DNA from: Castellaniella sp034674885
GTDB taxonomy: Bacteria; Pseudomonadota; Gammaproteobacteria; Burkholderiales; Burkholderiaceae_B
Reading direction: 5' to 3'
DNA: 64,000 nt
NCBI RefSeq assembly: GCF_034674885.1
Contig: NZ_JAUCDS010000001.1
Span: 186,001-250,000, forward strand
Shown here: piece after piece, positions 23,779 to 32,899 of the stretch
How the letters are laid out: each line of letters starts with the position of its first letter
How positions within the stretch are numbered: the first letter of the stretch is position 1
Program-made: the position numbers and the translations under genes
Notes under the pieces: model-generated
What the model was told of the DNA's origin: nothing
Seen by the model: only the letters and a program-made list of their open reading frames with translations
Database searches by the model: none

Positions 23779-25320
23779 ATGCTGAACGGTTTGCAAGATC
23801 TGGGCGCTGCCTACCTCAGCTTCATGGAACCCATGACCCTGCTCTACGGTCTGGGAGGCGCATTCGTCGGGCTCATCATGGGCATCCTGCCCGGCCTGTC
23901 CGCAACGCTGGCGATTGCGCTGCTGACCACCGTCACCATCAACCTGAAAGGCAATGAAGCCATCCTGGTGCTGATCTGTTCCTACGTCGGCGCCCTGTAT
24001 GGCGGATCACGGACGGCCATCCTGCTGAACATCCCCGGCACGGCGGCCAATGCGGCATCCTGCGCCGACGGCTTCGCCCTGGCCCAGCAGGGACAGGCGG
24101 GCCGCGCCATCGGCATCGCCACCTCGGGCGCAGTCACCAGCACGCTGTTCGGCGTCATCTTCCTGGCCACGCTGACGCCCTTGCTGTCCGACGTCGCGCT
24201 GCAGTTCGGCGCCTTCGAGTTCTTCTGGCTGGCGCTCTTTGGCGTCACGCTCTCGGGCAGCATCGTCGGCGGCGACCCGCTCAAGGGCTGGCTGATGGGC
24301 CTGCTGGGGCTGTTCCTGGCCCAGGTCGGCGAAGAAAGCCTCTATGCCTACGACCGTTTCACTTTCGGCTCGGAAGAGCTGGCCGGCGGCCTTGCCCTGA
24401 TTCCGGCCCTGGTCGGCGCCTTTGGCCTGGCCGAAGTCCTGATGGCGCTGTCAGACCCCGTGGAGCGCAAGATCCACGATCTCACCGATTCGGTCCTGCC
24501 ACGCTGGCGCGATCTGTTCCGATACCGCTGGACCGTCATGCGATCCGGCCTCATCGGCGTCTTCACAGGGCTGCTGCCGGGGGTGGGCGAAGACGCGGGC
24601 TCATGGGTCTCCTACGCGGCGGCCAAGGCCGTCAGCAAGGAAAAGGACCAGTTCGGCAAGGGCTCCATCGACGGCCTCATGGCGGCCGAGACCGGCGACA
24701 TGTCCTCTGTTCCCGGCCACCTCATCCCGGTGCTGTCCCTGGGCGTGCCCGGCTCGGCGCCATCAGCGGTGCTGATGGCCGCCATGATCATCCACGGCGT
24801 GCAGCCCGGCCCGATGCTGATGATCGAGCACCCGGATTTTATCTACCAGGTGGTGGCCATGACCACGCTGGCCTCCATCGCCATCCTGCTGTTCGGCCTG
24901 TTCGGCGTGCGCCCCATGCTGCAGGTCCTGAAAGTCCCCCGCGACATCCTGATGCCCATCGTCTTCCTGCTGTGCGTCGTGGGCTCGTTTGCCGTCGCCT
25001 CGCGGCTGTTCGACGTCTACGTCATGGTCGCCATCGGGATCGGCGCCTACTTCCTGCGCAGGCGAGGCTACGAAATGGCGCCCCTGGTCCTGGGCCTGGT
25101 CCTGGGACCGCTGCTGGACAAAAGCCTGCGCCGGGGTCTGGTGCTCTCCGACGGCAGCCTGATCCCGTTCTTCACCCGGCCGATCGCCCTGGTCCTGGCC
25201 ACCATCACGATCTTCACCTTCCTGCTCTACGTGCCTGCGGTCCGCCGCGCCATCGGCCGCGCCGCTTCCATGGCCGGCCAGGGGCTGCGCAGCCTGATCG
25301 GACGGGGGGCATCCGAATGA
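23779..25320 (+). CDS. tctA: Tripartite tricarboxylate transporter large permease
   Basis: The 513-aa ion-coupled permease of the tct system with about 12 membrane segments. The family signature GAFVGLIMGILPGLSATLAI is present near residue 30 and a second inverted-repeat copy, GVFTGLLPGVGEDAGSW, near residue 260. Its stop codon overlaps the next gene's start (ATGA), which ties uptake to the following isomerase. It acts with TctB in the inner membrane and the receptor TctC. Confidence 0.95.
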   Translation: MLNGLQDLGAAYLSFMEPMTLLYGLGGAFVGLIMGILPGLSATLAIALLTTVTINLKGNEAILVLICSYVGALYGGSRTAILLNIPGTAANAASCADGFALAQQGQAGRAIGIATSGAVTSTLFGVIFLATLTPLLSDVALQFGAFEFFWLALFGVTLSGSIVGGDPLKGWLMGLLGLFLAQVGEESLYAYDRFTFGSEELAGGLALIPALVGAFGLAEVLMALSDPVERKIHDLTDSVLPRWRDLFRYRWTVMRSGLIGVFTGLLPGVGEDAGSWVSYAAAKAVSKEKDQFGKGSIDGLMAAETGDMSSVPGHLIPVLSLGVPGSAPSAVLMAAMIIHGVQPGPMLMIEHPDFIYQVVAMTTLASIAILLFGLFGVRPMLQVLKVPRDILMPIVFLLCVVGSFAVASRLFDVYVMVAIGIGAYFLRRRGYEMAPLVLGLVLGPLLDKSLRRGLVLSDGSLIPFFTRPIALVLATITIFTFLLYVPAVRRAIGRAASMAGQGLRSLIGRGASE

Positions 25321-26186
25321 AAACGGCCTCACACATGCAGATCGCGCTCTGCAACGAAGTGCTGCAGCCCCTGGATTTCCCGGCGCAGTGCCGCCTGGCC
25401 GCCCAGCTGGGCTACGACGCCCTGGAAGTCGCCCCCTTCACGCTCAAGCCCGACCCCTTGAGCATCACGGACGCGGAAGCGCGGGACTGCGCACGGGTCG
25501 CGCGCGATCATGGCCTGTTCATCTCGGGCCTGCACTGGCTGCTGGTCGCGCCGGCGGGCCTGTCCATCGTCAGCGCCGATGCCGCGCAGCGGCAGCGCAC
25601 CGTCGACGTCATGAGACGGTTGATCGAGCTGTGCGCGCTCATGGGCGGACGCTATCTGGTCCACGGTTCGCCCAAGCAGCGCTCGGTGCCGCCGGGATCC
25701 AGCCATGCCCAGGCGTGGGAACGCGCCCGCGCCTGCCTCGGCCACGCCGCCGAACATGCCCAGGCCTGCCGACTGCACTATTGTCTCGAGCCCCTATCGA
25801 TGGTCGAGACGGATCTCGTCAATACCGTCGGTGACGCAGTGCGCATGGTGACGGACGTCGGCTCGCCGGGCCTCAAGACCATGATCGACTGCAGCGCGGC
25901 CGGGCAGACCGAACAGGAATCCGTCACCGAACTGATCGACCGCTGGATGCCGAGCGGCCATATCGCGCACGTACAGATCAACGACCCGAACCGGCAGGGC
26001 CCCGGCCAGGGCGACATGGACTTCGGCCCCATATTGCGCCGCCTTAGAACCCTGCAACACGCAGGCGTCTACGACGGCATCGTCGCCGTCGAACCCTTCG
26101 ACTATGTGCCCGACGGGCCCGGCTGCGCGGCCCGTGCCATCGGCTACGTCCGCGGCATACTGCAGGAGAACGGCCGTGACGATTGA
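25317..26186 (+). CDS. Sugar phosphate isomerase/epimerase-like TIM barrel
   Basis: A 289-aa xylose-isomerase-like (AP endonuclease family 2) TIM barrel. The divalent-metal ligands are visible in order: Glu in CLEPLSMVETD, Asp in MIDCSAAG, His in AHVQIND and Glu in VAVEPFDY. The start ATGA overlaps the tctA stop. These enzymes isomerise or epimerise ketose/keto-acid substrates at two adjacent carbons. A second, non-identical member of the same superfamily sits at the end of the cluster (30696-31574). The substrate is unknown. Confidence 0.83.
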   Translation: MKTASHMQIALCNEVLQPLDFPAQCRLAAQLGYDALEVAPFTLKPDPLSITDAEARDCARVARDHGLFISGLHWLLVAPAGLSIVSADAAQRQRTVDVMRRLIELCALMGGRYLVHGSPKQRSVPPGSSHAQAWERARACLGHAAEHAQACRLHYCLEPLSMVETDLVNTVGDAVRMVTDVGSPGLKTMIDCSAAGQTEQESVTELIDRWMPSGHIAHVQINDPNRQGPGQGDMDFGPILRRLRTLQHAGVYDGIVAVEPFDYVPDGPGCAARAIGYVRGILQENGRDD

Positions 26187-27606
26187 CGCCCCCCGCCTTG
26201 GCATCGAAGCCATCGAACTGTACGAACGGCCCGTGCGCCTGCGCCTGCCTTTCCGGTTCGGGGTCGTGACGCTCACCGAATGCCCCCAGGCCTTTGCCCG
26301 TGTGCGCGTGCGGGGCCCCGATGGCCGCGCCGCATGGGGAGCATCGGCGGAACTCATGGCGCCCAAGTGGTTCGACAAGAACCTGCAACTGTCCAACGAA
26401 GACAACTTCCGGCAGCTGCGCACCGTCTTGTGGACGGCACGGGACGCCTACCTGTCGGACTCCCTGCCCGCCACGGCATTCGGCCATTTCGCGCGCCACC
26501 ACCACGCCCACGAAGACGCCTGCGTGGCACGCGGATTCAATCCGCTGCTGGCCAACTACGGCCCGGCGCTGCTGGATCGCGCCGTGCTGGACGCGGCGTG
26601 CCGCCTGAACGACATGTCCTTCTACGATGCCCTGCAGGCCAACCTGCCGGGTATCGATGATTCCCTGCCATCTTTCGCGAACCTGGGCATGAGCGCCCTG
26701 CTGCGCAGCCTGCGCCCGGCGGCATCCATCGAGGCGCGTCACACGGTGGGGCTGCTGGACGCCATTACAGCGGACGACCAGGCGCAGCGGCTCGACGACG
26801 GATTGCCCGAGACCCTGGAAGAGGTCGTCGCCGCGTACGGCCACCGCTGGTTCAAGCTCAAAGTCAGCGGCCAGCGACAGCACGACATCGAACGCCTGAG
26901 CCACATCGCCGCCGTGCTGGATCGCCGCCCCGAACCCTACTTCGCATCGCTGGATGGCAACGAACAGTATGCAACCGCGCAGGAACTGCTGGAACTGACG
27001 GAAGCAATACGCGCCACGCCCCAACTGGCGCGCCTATGGTCGTCCATCGTTTTCATCGAACAACCCATCTCGCGCCAGCACGCGCTGGAGACCGACCTGC
27101 GCCATATACGCCCGGGCAAGCCCGTGATCATCGACGAATCCGACGGAGTCCTGGATGCCTTCGTGCAAGCGCGCGCATGCGGCTACGCCGGCGTGTCCTC
27201 CAAGACCTGCAAGGGCATCTATCGTTCATTGCTCAACACCGGCCGCTGCATTGCCTGGAATCGCGCGCAACAGGACACACGCTATTTCATGTCCGCCGAG
27301 GACCTGACCACCCAGGCGGGGCTGTCGGTGCAACAGGACCTGGCGCTCGTCAATCTGCTGGGCATCACCCACGTCGAACGCAACGGTCATCACTACGTCA
27401 ACGGCATGGCCGCGCAGCCACCAGCGGAACAGGACGCATTCCTGCAGGCGCATCCGGATCTGTACGAACGCCGGCACGGGGCAGTGCGCCTGGCCATTCA
27501 CTCCGGCCGCATCCTATGCGCATCCCTGGCCTGCGTCGGCTACGCCAGCGGCGCGGATCCGGATTTTTCCGCCATGCAGCCCCTGGAAGCGGGAGGCATG
27601 GAATGA
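26176..27606 (+). CDS. Enolase-superfamily enzyme (mandelate racemase/muconate lactonizing-like)
   Basis: A 476-aa protein with the enolase-superfamily plan. The capping domain opens with IEAIELYERPVRLRLPFRFG. The barrel carries the catalytic KxK-like pair K227/K229 in RWFKLKVSG, metal ligands D260 (FASLDGNE), E295 (VFIEQP) and D320/E321 (IIDESDG), and K343. This fits proton abstraction alpha to a carboxylate, typical of sugar-acid dehydratases or epimerases. It is about 100 residues longer than most members. The start is GTG at 26176: it lies seven bases after an AGGAGA site and overlaps the previous stop by 11 bases; the longer ATG frame from 26104 is inside the upstream gene. Confidence 0.82.
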   Translation: MTIDAPRLGIEAIELYERPVRLRLPFRFGVVTLTECPQAFARVRVRGPDGRAAWGASAELMAPKWFDKNLQLSNEDNFRQLRTVLWTARDAYLSDSLPATAFGHFARHHHAHEDACVARGFNPLLANYGPALLDRAVLDAACRLNDMSFYDALQANLPGIDDSLPSFANLGMSALLRSLRPAASIEARHTVGLLDAITADDQAQRLDDGLPETLEEVVAAYGHRWFKLKVSGQRQHDIERLSHIAAVLDRRPEPYFASLDGNEQYATAQELLELTEAIRATPQLARLWSSIVFIEQPISRQHALETDLRHIRPGKPVIIDESDGVLDAFVQARACGYAGVSSKTCKGIYRSLLNTGRCIAWNRAQQDTRYFMSAEDLTTQAGLSVQQDLALVNLLGITHVERNGHHYVNGMAAQPPAEQDAFLQAHPDLYERRHGAVRLAIHSGRILCASLACVGYASGADPDFSAMQPLEAGGME

Positions 27607-28244
27607 GCGCCACCGCACCCGCTCCAGAACGTCAACGCGACGCGGACCGTTCGCAGGCCGCGATCCTGGCGGCGGCCCGGGACGAATTCGCGGAGCTGGG
27701 CTTCGACGGCGCCCGCATGGAGGGGATCGCCAAGCGCGCGGAGGTCAACAAGCGATTGATCTATTACTACTTCCGCGACAAGGACCAGCTGTTCCAGGCG
27801 GTTCTGGAAAAAGCGTACGAGCATATTCGCAGTGCCGAGCAAGCGCTCAACCTGCTGTCGCTGACCCCGCCGGAAGCCGTGCGCAAGCTCGTCGAGTTCA
27901 CCTGGAACTACAGCACGACGCACCCCGAGTTCCAATCCCTGCTGAACAGCGCCAACGTGCACAAGGCCCGGCACCTGCGCCAGTCCCGGGCACGCGAGCT
28001 GAATTCCCCGGTCGTCGACACACTGGGCCGCATCCTGGAACAAGGCCGCCGCGACGGCATTTTTCGCGGTGGCATCGACCCGACCCAACTCTATATTTCC
28101 ATCGCCGCACTCACGTTCTTCTATCTCTCCAACAATCACACCCTGTCGGCCATCTTCGGCCGCCACCTGCTCGCCCCCAAGGCGCGCCAGGAACGCCTGA
28201 CGCACATGTGCGACCTGATCCTGGGATACGTGATGCGCGATTGA
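27603..28244 (+). CDS. TetR family transcriptional regulator
   Basis: A 213-aa regulator. The N-terminal helix-turn-helix is clear: QAAILAAARDEFAELGFDGA followed by MEGIAKRAEVNKRLIYYYF. The C-terminal ligand domain resembles that of RutR-like TetR proteins (TWNYSTTHPEFQSLLN). The ATGA overlap with the enolase-type gene shows it is translated with the catabolic cluster, so it probably autoregulates the operon in response to the substrate or an intermediate. No operator was identified. Confidence 0.9.
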   Translation: MSATAPAPERQRDADRSQAAILAAARDEFAELGFDGARMEGIAKRAEVNKRLIYYYFRDKDQLFQAVLEKAYEHIRSAEQALNLLSLTPPEAVRKLVEFTWNYSTTHPEFQSLLNSANVHKARHLRQSRARELNSPVVDTLGRILEQGRRDGIFRGGIDPTQLYISIAALTFFYLSNNHTLSAIFGRHLLAPKARQERLTHMCDLILGYVMRD

Positions 28245-28299
28245 CGGCATGCCGACGCAAGGCCTGCGCCCTTCGGACATTCTCAAAGGAGCTTTCAAC

Positions 28300-29463
28300 A
28301 TGACCACACGACGATTGGGAATCATCATGCACGGCGTCACGGGCCGCATGGGCATGAACCAGCATCTGATCCGTTCCATCGTGGCCATCCGCCAGCAAGG
28401 CGGCGTGCTGCTGGCCAACGGCGACCGGGTGATGCCCGACCCCATCCTGGTGGGCCGCAATGCGGAAAAGCTCCAGTCGCTGGCGCAGCAGCATCGCATC
28501 GAACGCTGGGGCACGGACCTGGCGGTCGCGCTGGCCAACCCGGACGACACCGTGTTCTTCGACGCGGGCAGCACGCAGATGCGGCCCGCCCTGCTGGCGC
28601 AGGCCATCGCGGCCGGCAAGCACGTCTACTGCGAGAAGCCGATCGCCACGTCGCTGCATGAAGCGCTCGAGATCGCCCGCACGGCGCACGCGTCCGGGCT
28701 CAAGCACGGGGTAGTGCAGGACAAGCTGTTCCTGCCAGGCCTGCGCAAACTGGACATGCTGCGGCGCGCCGGATTCTTCGGACGCATGCTCAGCGTGCGC
28801 CTGGAATTCGGCTACTGGGTCTTCGAGGGCGACCTGCAGCCGATCCAGCGCCCCAGCTGGAATTACCGGGCCGAGGACGGCGGCGGCATGATCCTGGACA
28901 TGATGTGCCACTGGCGCTACGTCCTGGACAATCTGTTCGGCGAGGTCAAGTCGATTTCCTGCCTGGGCGCCACCCACGTGCCCGAGCGCCTGGACGAGTC
29001 GGGCGCCCCCTATCAGGTCACGGCGGACGATGCCGCCTATGCCACGGCCGAACTGATCGGACACGCGGGGGAACCCGTCATCGCGCAAATGAACATGTCC
29101 TGGGCCACCCGCGTGCGGCGTGACGACCTGGTGACGTTCCACGTCGACGGCACCCACGGATCGGCGGTCGCCGGCCTGCAGGACTGCCGCATCCAGAGCC
29201 GCGTCGCCACTCCCAGGCCGGTCTGGAACCCCGACGTCAAGCAGTCCATGGACTTCTTCGACCAGTGGCAGGACGTGCCGGATACCGAGACCTACGACAA
29301 CGGATTCAAGATCCAATGGGAGCACTTCATCCGCCACGTCGTCGACGATGCCCCCTACCGCTGGACCTTGCTGGAAGGCGCAAAAGGGGTGCAGCTGGTC
29401 GATCTGGCCCATCAGTCCTGGCGCGAAAGGCGCTGGATCGACGTTCCCGAACTGACCCTCTAG
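28300..29463 (+). CDS. Gfo/Idh/MocA family NAD(P)-dependent oxidoreductase
   Basis: A 387-aa oxidoreductase of the sugar-oxidising Gfo/Idh/MocA group. The Rossmann glycine motif is in LGIIMHGVTGRMGMNQ. The EKP motif characteristic of the family is in YCEKPIATS, and the C-terminal domain contains EDGGGMILDMMCHWRY with the expected His. An AAAGGA ribosome site is at 28284-28289, and the ATG at 28300 was chosen over an upstream one at 28249 for that reason. It would oxidise or reduce a sugar or inositol-like carbon. The next gene (DUF993) follows after nine bases. Confidence 0.87.
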   Translation: MTTRRLGIIMHGVTGRMGMNQHLIRSIVAIRQQGGVLLANGDRVMPDPILVGRNAEKLQSLAQQHRIERWGTDLAVALANPDDTVFFDAGSTQMRPALLAQAIAAGKHVYCEKPIATSLHEALEIARTAHASGLKHGVVQDKLFLPGLRKLDMLRRAGFFGRMLSVRLEFGYWVFEGDLQPIQRPSWNYRAEDGGGMILDMMCHWRYVLDNLFGEVKSISCLGATHVPERLDESGAPYQVTADDAAYATAELIGHAGEPVIAQMNMSWATRVRRDDLVTFHVDGTHGSAVAGLQDCRIQSRVATPRPVWNPDVKQSMDFFDQWQDVPDTETYDNGFKIQWEHFIRHVVDDAPYRWTLLEGAKGVQLVDLAHQSWRERRWIDVPELTL

Positions 29464-29472
29464 GAGCCGGCC

Positions 29473-30660
29473 ATGCCCTCGACCCTGAATCTCCCGCGCG
29501 CGGACGGCGGGCTCGCCCCCTACACCCTGAGGGGCCAGGCCCCCGCCGTCGCCACGTCCGGCACGCAGAGCTTCAACCGCATTGCCTACTCCGCCGCCCA
29601 CGTCGTCTCCGACCCGCGCGCCGCCATCGATCCCTGGCTGCAGACCGCCATCGACTGGGATGCAACCATCGCCTACCGGCAACACCTCTGGGCATTGGGC
29701 CTGGGGGTAGCCGAGGCCATGGACACTGCCCAGCGCGGCATGGGACTGGACTGGGCGACGTCCCTGGAACTGATCCGGCGGACCCAGGAAGCCGCCCGGC
29801 ATGTTCCCGGCGCGCGCGTCGCCTGCGGATGCGGCACGGATCACCTGGCCGCCGATGCGGCTGGTTCGCTGTCCGACGTCATCGACGCCTACCAGATCCA
29901 GATGGAGGCCATCGAAGCCCTGGGCGGCCGCCTGATCATCATGGCCAGCCGCGCATTGACCCGCCTGGCTCAGGGGCCGCAGGACTACCACACGGTCTAT
30001 GACCGCATCCTGACCCAGGCCCGCGAACCCGTCATCCTGCATTGGCTGGGCGACATGTTCGATCCCGCCCTGAGCGGCTACTGGGGTTCGCGCGATCTGG
30101 ACCAGGCCATGGAAACCGCCCTGGCGGTGATCGCCGCCCACCCCGACAAGGTGGACGGCATCAAGATCTCCCTGCTCGACAAGGACAAGGAGATCGCCAT
30201 GCGCAGGCGCCTGCCGGCCGGTGTGCGCATGTATACCGGCGACGACTTCAACTACGCGGAACTGATCGCAGGCGACGGTCACGGCCAGGCCCCCGAGCAT
30301 CAACACAGCGACGCCCTGCTGGGCATATTCGACGCCATCGCGCCCGCCGCCAGCGCGGCGCTGACGGAGCTGGCCCAAGGACGCGTGGATCGCTTCCACG
30401 CCATCCTGAGCCCGACGGTGCCCTTGTCGCGGCACATCTTCCAGGCCCCCACGCGCTTCTACAAGACCGGCGTGGTGTTCATGGCCTGGCTCAACGGACA
30501 CCAATCCCATTTCACCATGGTCGGGGGCCAGCACAGTGCCAGAAGCCTTGTGCACCTGGCCGAGTTGTTCCGCCTGGCCGACACCGCCGATCTCTTGCAG
30601 TCGCCGGACCTGGCCGCGCACCGCATGCGGACCCTGCTGGCGCTGCACGGCATCGACTAA
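29473..30660 (+). CDS. DUF993 family protein (DapA-like aldolase fold)
   Basis: A 395-aa protein of the DUF993 family, distantly related to dihydrodipicolinate synthase. Supporting landmarks are FNRIAYSAAHVVSDP, the WDATIAYRQHLW segment, VACGCGTDHL, PVILHWLGDMFDP, DGIKISLLDKDKE (candidate Schiff-base lysine) and MYTGDDFNYAELI. DUF993 genes usually accompany Gfo/Idh oxidoreductases and xylose-isomerase-like proteins, as here on both sides. The reaction is not known; an imine-type retro-aldol cleavage of a keto sugar is plausible. Confidence 0.82.
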   Translation: MPSTLNLPRADGGLAPYTLRGQAPAVATSGTQSFNRIAYSAAHVVSDPRAAIDPWLQTAIDWDATIAYRQHLWALGLGVAEAMDTAQRGMGLDWATSLELIRRTQEAARHVPGARVACGCGTDHLAADAAGSLSDVIDAYQIQMEAIEALGGRLIIMASRALTRLAQGPQDYHTVYDRILTQAREPVILHWLGDMFDPALSGYWGSRDLDQAMETALAVIAAHPDKVDGIKISLLDKDKEIAMRRRLPAGVRMYTGDDFNYAELIAGDGHGQAPEHQHSDALLGIFDAIAPAASAALTELAQGRVDRFHAILSPTVPLSRHIFQAPTRFYKTGVVFMAWLNGHQSHFTMVGGQHSARSLVHLAELFRLADTADLLQSPDLAAHRMRTLLALHGID

Positions 30661-30695
30661 GGCGCAGACACACCCCCCGAACACAGGAGATCCCG

Positions 30696-31574
30696 ATGCG
30701 TGACTTCAGTACCGACCACCGCTGGCTATCCATCAACACGGCAACCGTGCGCTTCAGCCAGGGCAAGCCCGTGCCCCTGGACAGGATCCTGGACGCCTGC
30801 GCGGCGCGCGGCATCCGTGCCGTTTCGCCCTGGCGCGACCAGGTCGCCGCCGTCGGGGTCCAGCCCATCGCCCGGCAATTGCGATCCCTGGGGCTGAAGC
30901 TGTCCGGCTATTGCCGGGGCGGCATGTTCCCGGCGATCGACGAGGCCGGCCTGCGGGCGGCGGATGAAGACAACCGGCGCGCCGTGGACGAGGCCTGTGA
31001 GCTGGGCGCGCCCTGTCTGGTCCTGGTCGTGGGCGGCCTGCCGGGCGCGCTGGATGGACACCCCCTGCACAAGGACCTCGCACTCTCGCGGCAACAGATC
31101 GCGGACGGGATCCATCGGCTGCTGGACTACGCACGCCAAGCCGGCATGCCCCTGGCCATCGAACCGCTGCACCCCATGTACGCGGCAGACAGGGCCTGCG
31201 TCAACACCCTGGAACACGCCCTGGACCTGTGCGACCTGCTTGATCCGGGCCGCAGCGGCGCCCTGGGTGTCGCCTGCGACGTCTACCACGTCTGGTGGGA
31301 CCCCAAGCTGCAGGCGGAAATCACGCGCGCCGGCCAGTCGCGGCTGCTGGCTTTACACGTATGCGACTGGCTGACGCCGACCACCGACATGCTCAACGAC
31401 CGGGGCATGATGGGCGATGGCGCGATCGACATTCCGCGCATTCGCAGCTGGGTCGAAGAACAAGGCTACGCCGGCTATAGCGAAGTCGAAATCTTCTCGG
31501 CGGCGAACTGGTGGCAACGCGAGATGGGCGAGGTGCTCGACACCTGCATCCAGCGGCACCGCAGCGCCGTATAG
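30696..31574 (+). CDS. Sugar phosphate isomerase/epimerase-like TIM barrel
   Basis: A 292-aa member of the xylose-isomerase-like TIM-barrel superfamily and the last gene of the cluster. Metal ligands are recognisable: Glu in LAIEPLHPMYAAD, Asp in VACDVYHVWWDP, His in LLALHVCDWL and Glu in YSEVEIFSA. It has an ACAGGAG ribosome site at 30683-30689. It shares the fold but little sequence with the enzyme at 25317-26186, so the two probably handle successive intermediates rather than being duplicates. Confidence 0.85.
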   Translation: MRDFSTDHRWLSINTATVRFSQGKPVPLDRILDACAARGIRAVSPWRDQVAAVGVQPIARQLRSLGLKLSGYCRGGMFPAIDEAGLRAADEDNRRAVDEACELGAPCLVLVVGGLPGALDGHPLHKDLALSRQQIADGIHRLLDYARQAGMPLAIEPLHPMYAADRACVNTLEHALDLCDLLDPGRSGALGVACDVYHVWWDPKLQAEITRAGQSRLLALHVCDWLTPTTDMLNDRGMMGDGAIDIPRIRSWVEEQGYAGYSEVEIFSAANWWQREMGEVLDTCIQRHRSAV

Positions 31575-31615
31575 GTCCGTACCGCATCTGGATCCGGGGT
31601 CGGTACAATGCCGCC

Positions 31616-31999
31616 ATGACCCAGCCTCCTTCCTACAAAAGCACTGGCGGACTGATCCGCATCGTCCGCGCCTTCGGCTACTCGCTGCAGGGGCTGGGCG
31701 CCGCATGGCGGCACGAAGCCGCCTTCCGCCAGGAAACGCTGTTGGCCGTGGTGCTGATCCCCCTGGGCCTGTGGCTGGGCGATTCCGCCACGGAACGGCT
31801 GCTGCTGGCGGGCATGGTGGTGGCAGTGCTGATCGTGGAACTGATCAATTCCGCGATCGAGGCCCTGGCCGACGCCATCAGCACGGACCACCACCCCTTG
31901 CTGGGGCGCGCCAAGGACATCGGCAGCGCAGCCGTGCTGCTCACGCTGCTGTTGACCGGCGCTGCCTGGGCCTGCGTGCTGATCCCCCGCTGGCTGTAG
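31616..31999 (+). CDS. dgkA: Diacylglycerol kinase
   Basis: A 127-aa integral-membrane kinase that phosphorylates diacylglycerol to phosphatidate, recycling lipid left from periplasmic glucan or LPS modification. The size and three-TM layout fit DgkA, and the active-site motif ELINSAIEALADAIS is intact. The amphipathic N-terminus with RAFGYSLQGLGAAWRHEAAFRQE also matches. The ATG at 31616 is preferred over an upstream one because the family starts near a short soluble tail; no strong ribosome site is seen. pyrF follows 23 bases later. Confidence 0.94.
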   Translation: MTQPPSYKSTGGLIRIVRAFGYSLQGLGAAWRHEAAFRQETLLAVVLIPLGLWLGDSATERLLLAGMVVAVLIVELINSAIEALADAISTDHHPLLGRAKDIGSAAVLLTLLLTGAAWACVLIPRWL

Positions 32000-32022
32000 G
32001 CCACGACACAAAGAGACCTCAT

Positions 32023-32871
32023 ATGACGTTCATCGACAAACTGCATCGCGCCTGGGCCAGCCAGGATTCTCTGCTGATGGTCGGCCTGGACCCGGACACG
32101 CGCCGTTTTCCGGCGGAACTGGCCGGTCGGCCGGATGCCGTGTTCGAATTCTGCCGCCGCATCGTCGATGCCACCGCCCCCTACGCCTGCGGGTTCAAGC
32201 CTCAGATCGCCTATTTTGCGGCCCTGGGCGCGGAAGACCAGCTCCTGGATCTGTGCCGCTACATCGGCGAACATCATCCCACCCTGCCCATCGTGCTGGA
32301 TGCCAAGCGCGGCGACATCGGCAGCACGGCCGAACAGTACGCCCGGGAAGCCTTCGAGCGCTACGGCGCCGACGCCGTCACCGTCAACCCCTACATGGGA
32401 CGCGACTCGGTGCAGCCCTACATCGACTATGGCGACCGGGGCGTGATCATCCTGTGCCGCACATCCAATCGCGGCGGCGCGGACCTGCAGGACATGCGCC
32501 TGGCCAACGGCACGCCGCTTTACCTGCATGTGGCGGACCAGGTCGCGCGCGTTTGGGACACCACCGGGCAGTGCGCACTGGTCGTGGGGGCGACATTCCC
32601 GGAGGAAATCGCGCAGGTGCGCCGCCGTGTGGGCGACATGCCGCTGCTGATCCCCGGCATCGGCGCTCAGGGCGGCGACGTCCAGGCCACCGTCCAGGCG
32701 GGCCGCACGGCGTCTGGCGCTGGCATGATGATCAATTCGTCCCGCGCCATCCTGTACGCCAGCCAGGGCGATGACTGGACCGACGCGGCCGCCGGAGCCG
32801 CCCGTGCCACCCGCGACGCAATCCGCCAGGCCTTGCAAGGCCCTGCGGCATCCACAACGACGACGCGCTGA
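32023..32871 (+). CDS. pyrF: Orotidine 5'-phosphate decarboxylase (type 2)
   Basis: The last step of UMP synthesis. At 282 aa it is of the longer type 2 PyrF subfamily. The catalytic Asp-Lys-Asp network is seen in LDAKRGDIGSTAEQYA, with GLDPDTRRFP near the N-terminus and LIPGIGAQGGDVQAT for phosphate binding. An AAGAGA ribosome site is at 32010-32015. It is convergent with pncC. Probably co-transcribed with dgkA. Confidence 0.95.
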   Translation: MTFIDKLHRAWASQDSLLMVGLDPDTRRFPAELAGRPDAVFEFCRRIVDATAPYACGFKPQIAYFAALGAEDQLLDLCRYIGEHHPTLPIVLDAKRGDIGSTAEQYAREAFERYGADAVTVNPYMGRDSVQPYIDYGDRGVIILCRTSNRGGADLQDMRLANGTPLYLHVADQVARVWDTTGQCALVVGATFPEEIAQVRRRVGDMPLLIPGIGAQGGDVQATVQAGRTASGAGMMINSSRAILYASQGDDWTDAAAGAARATRDAIRQALQGPAASTTTTR

Positions 32872-32899
32872 CGCCAGGCGAACAGCCTGGCGCGCCGCA

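Noticed and set aside
28111..30684. 857-codon open frame on the minus strand
   Set aside because: Antisense to the Gfo/Idh and DUF993 genes, which carry clear family motifs and good ribosome sites.
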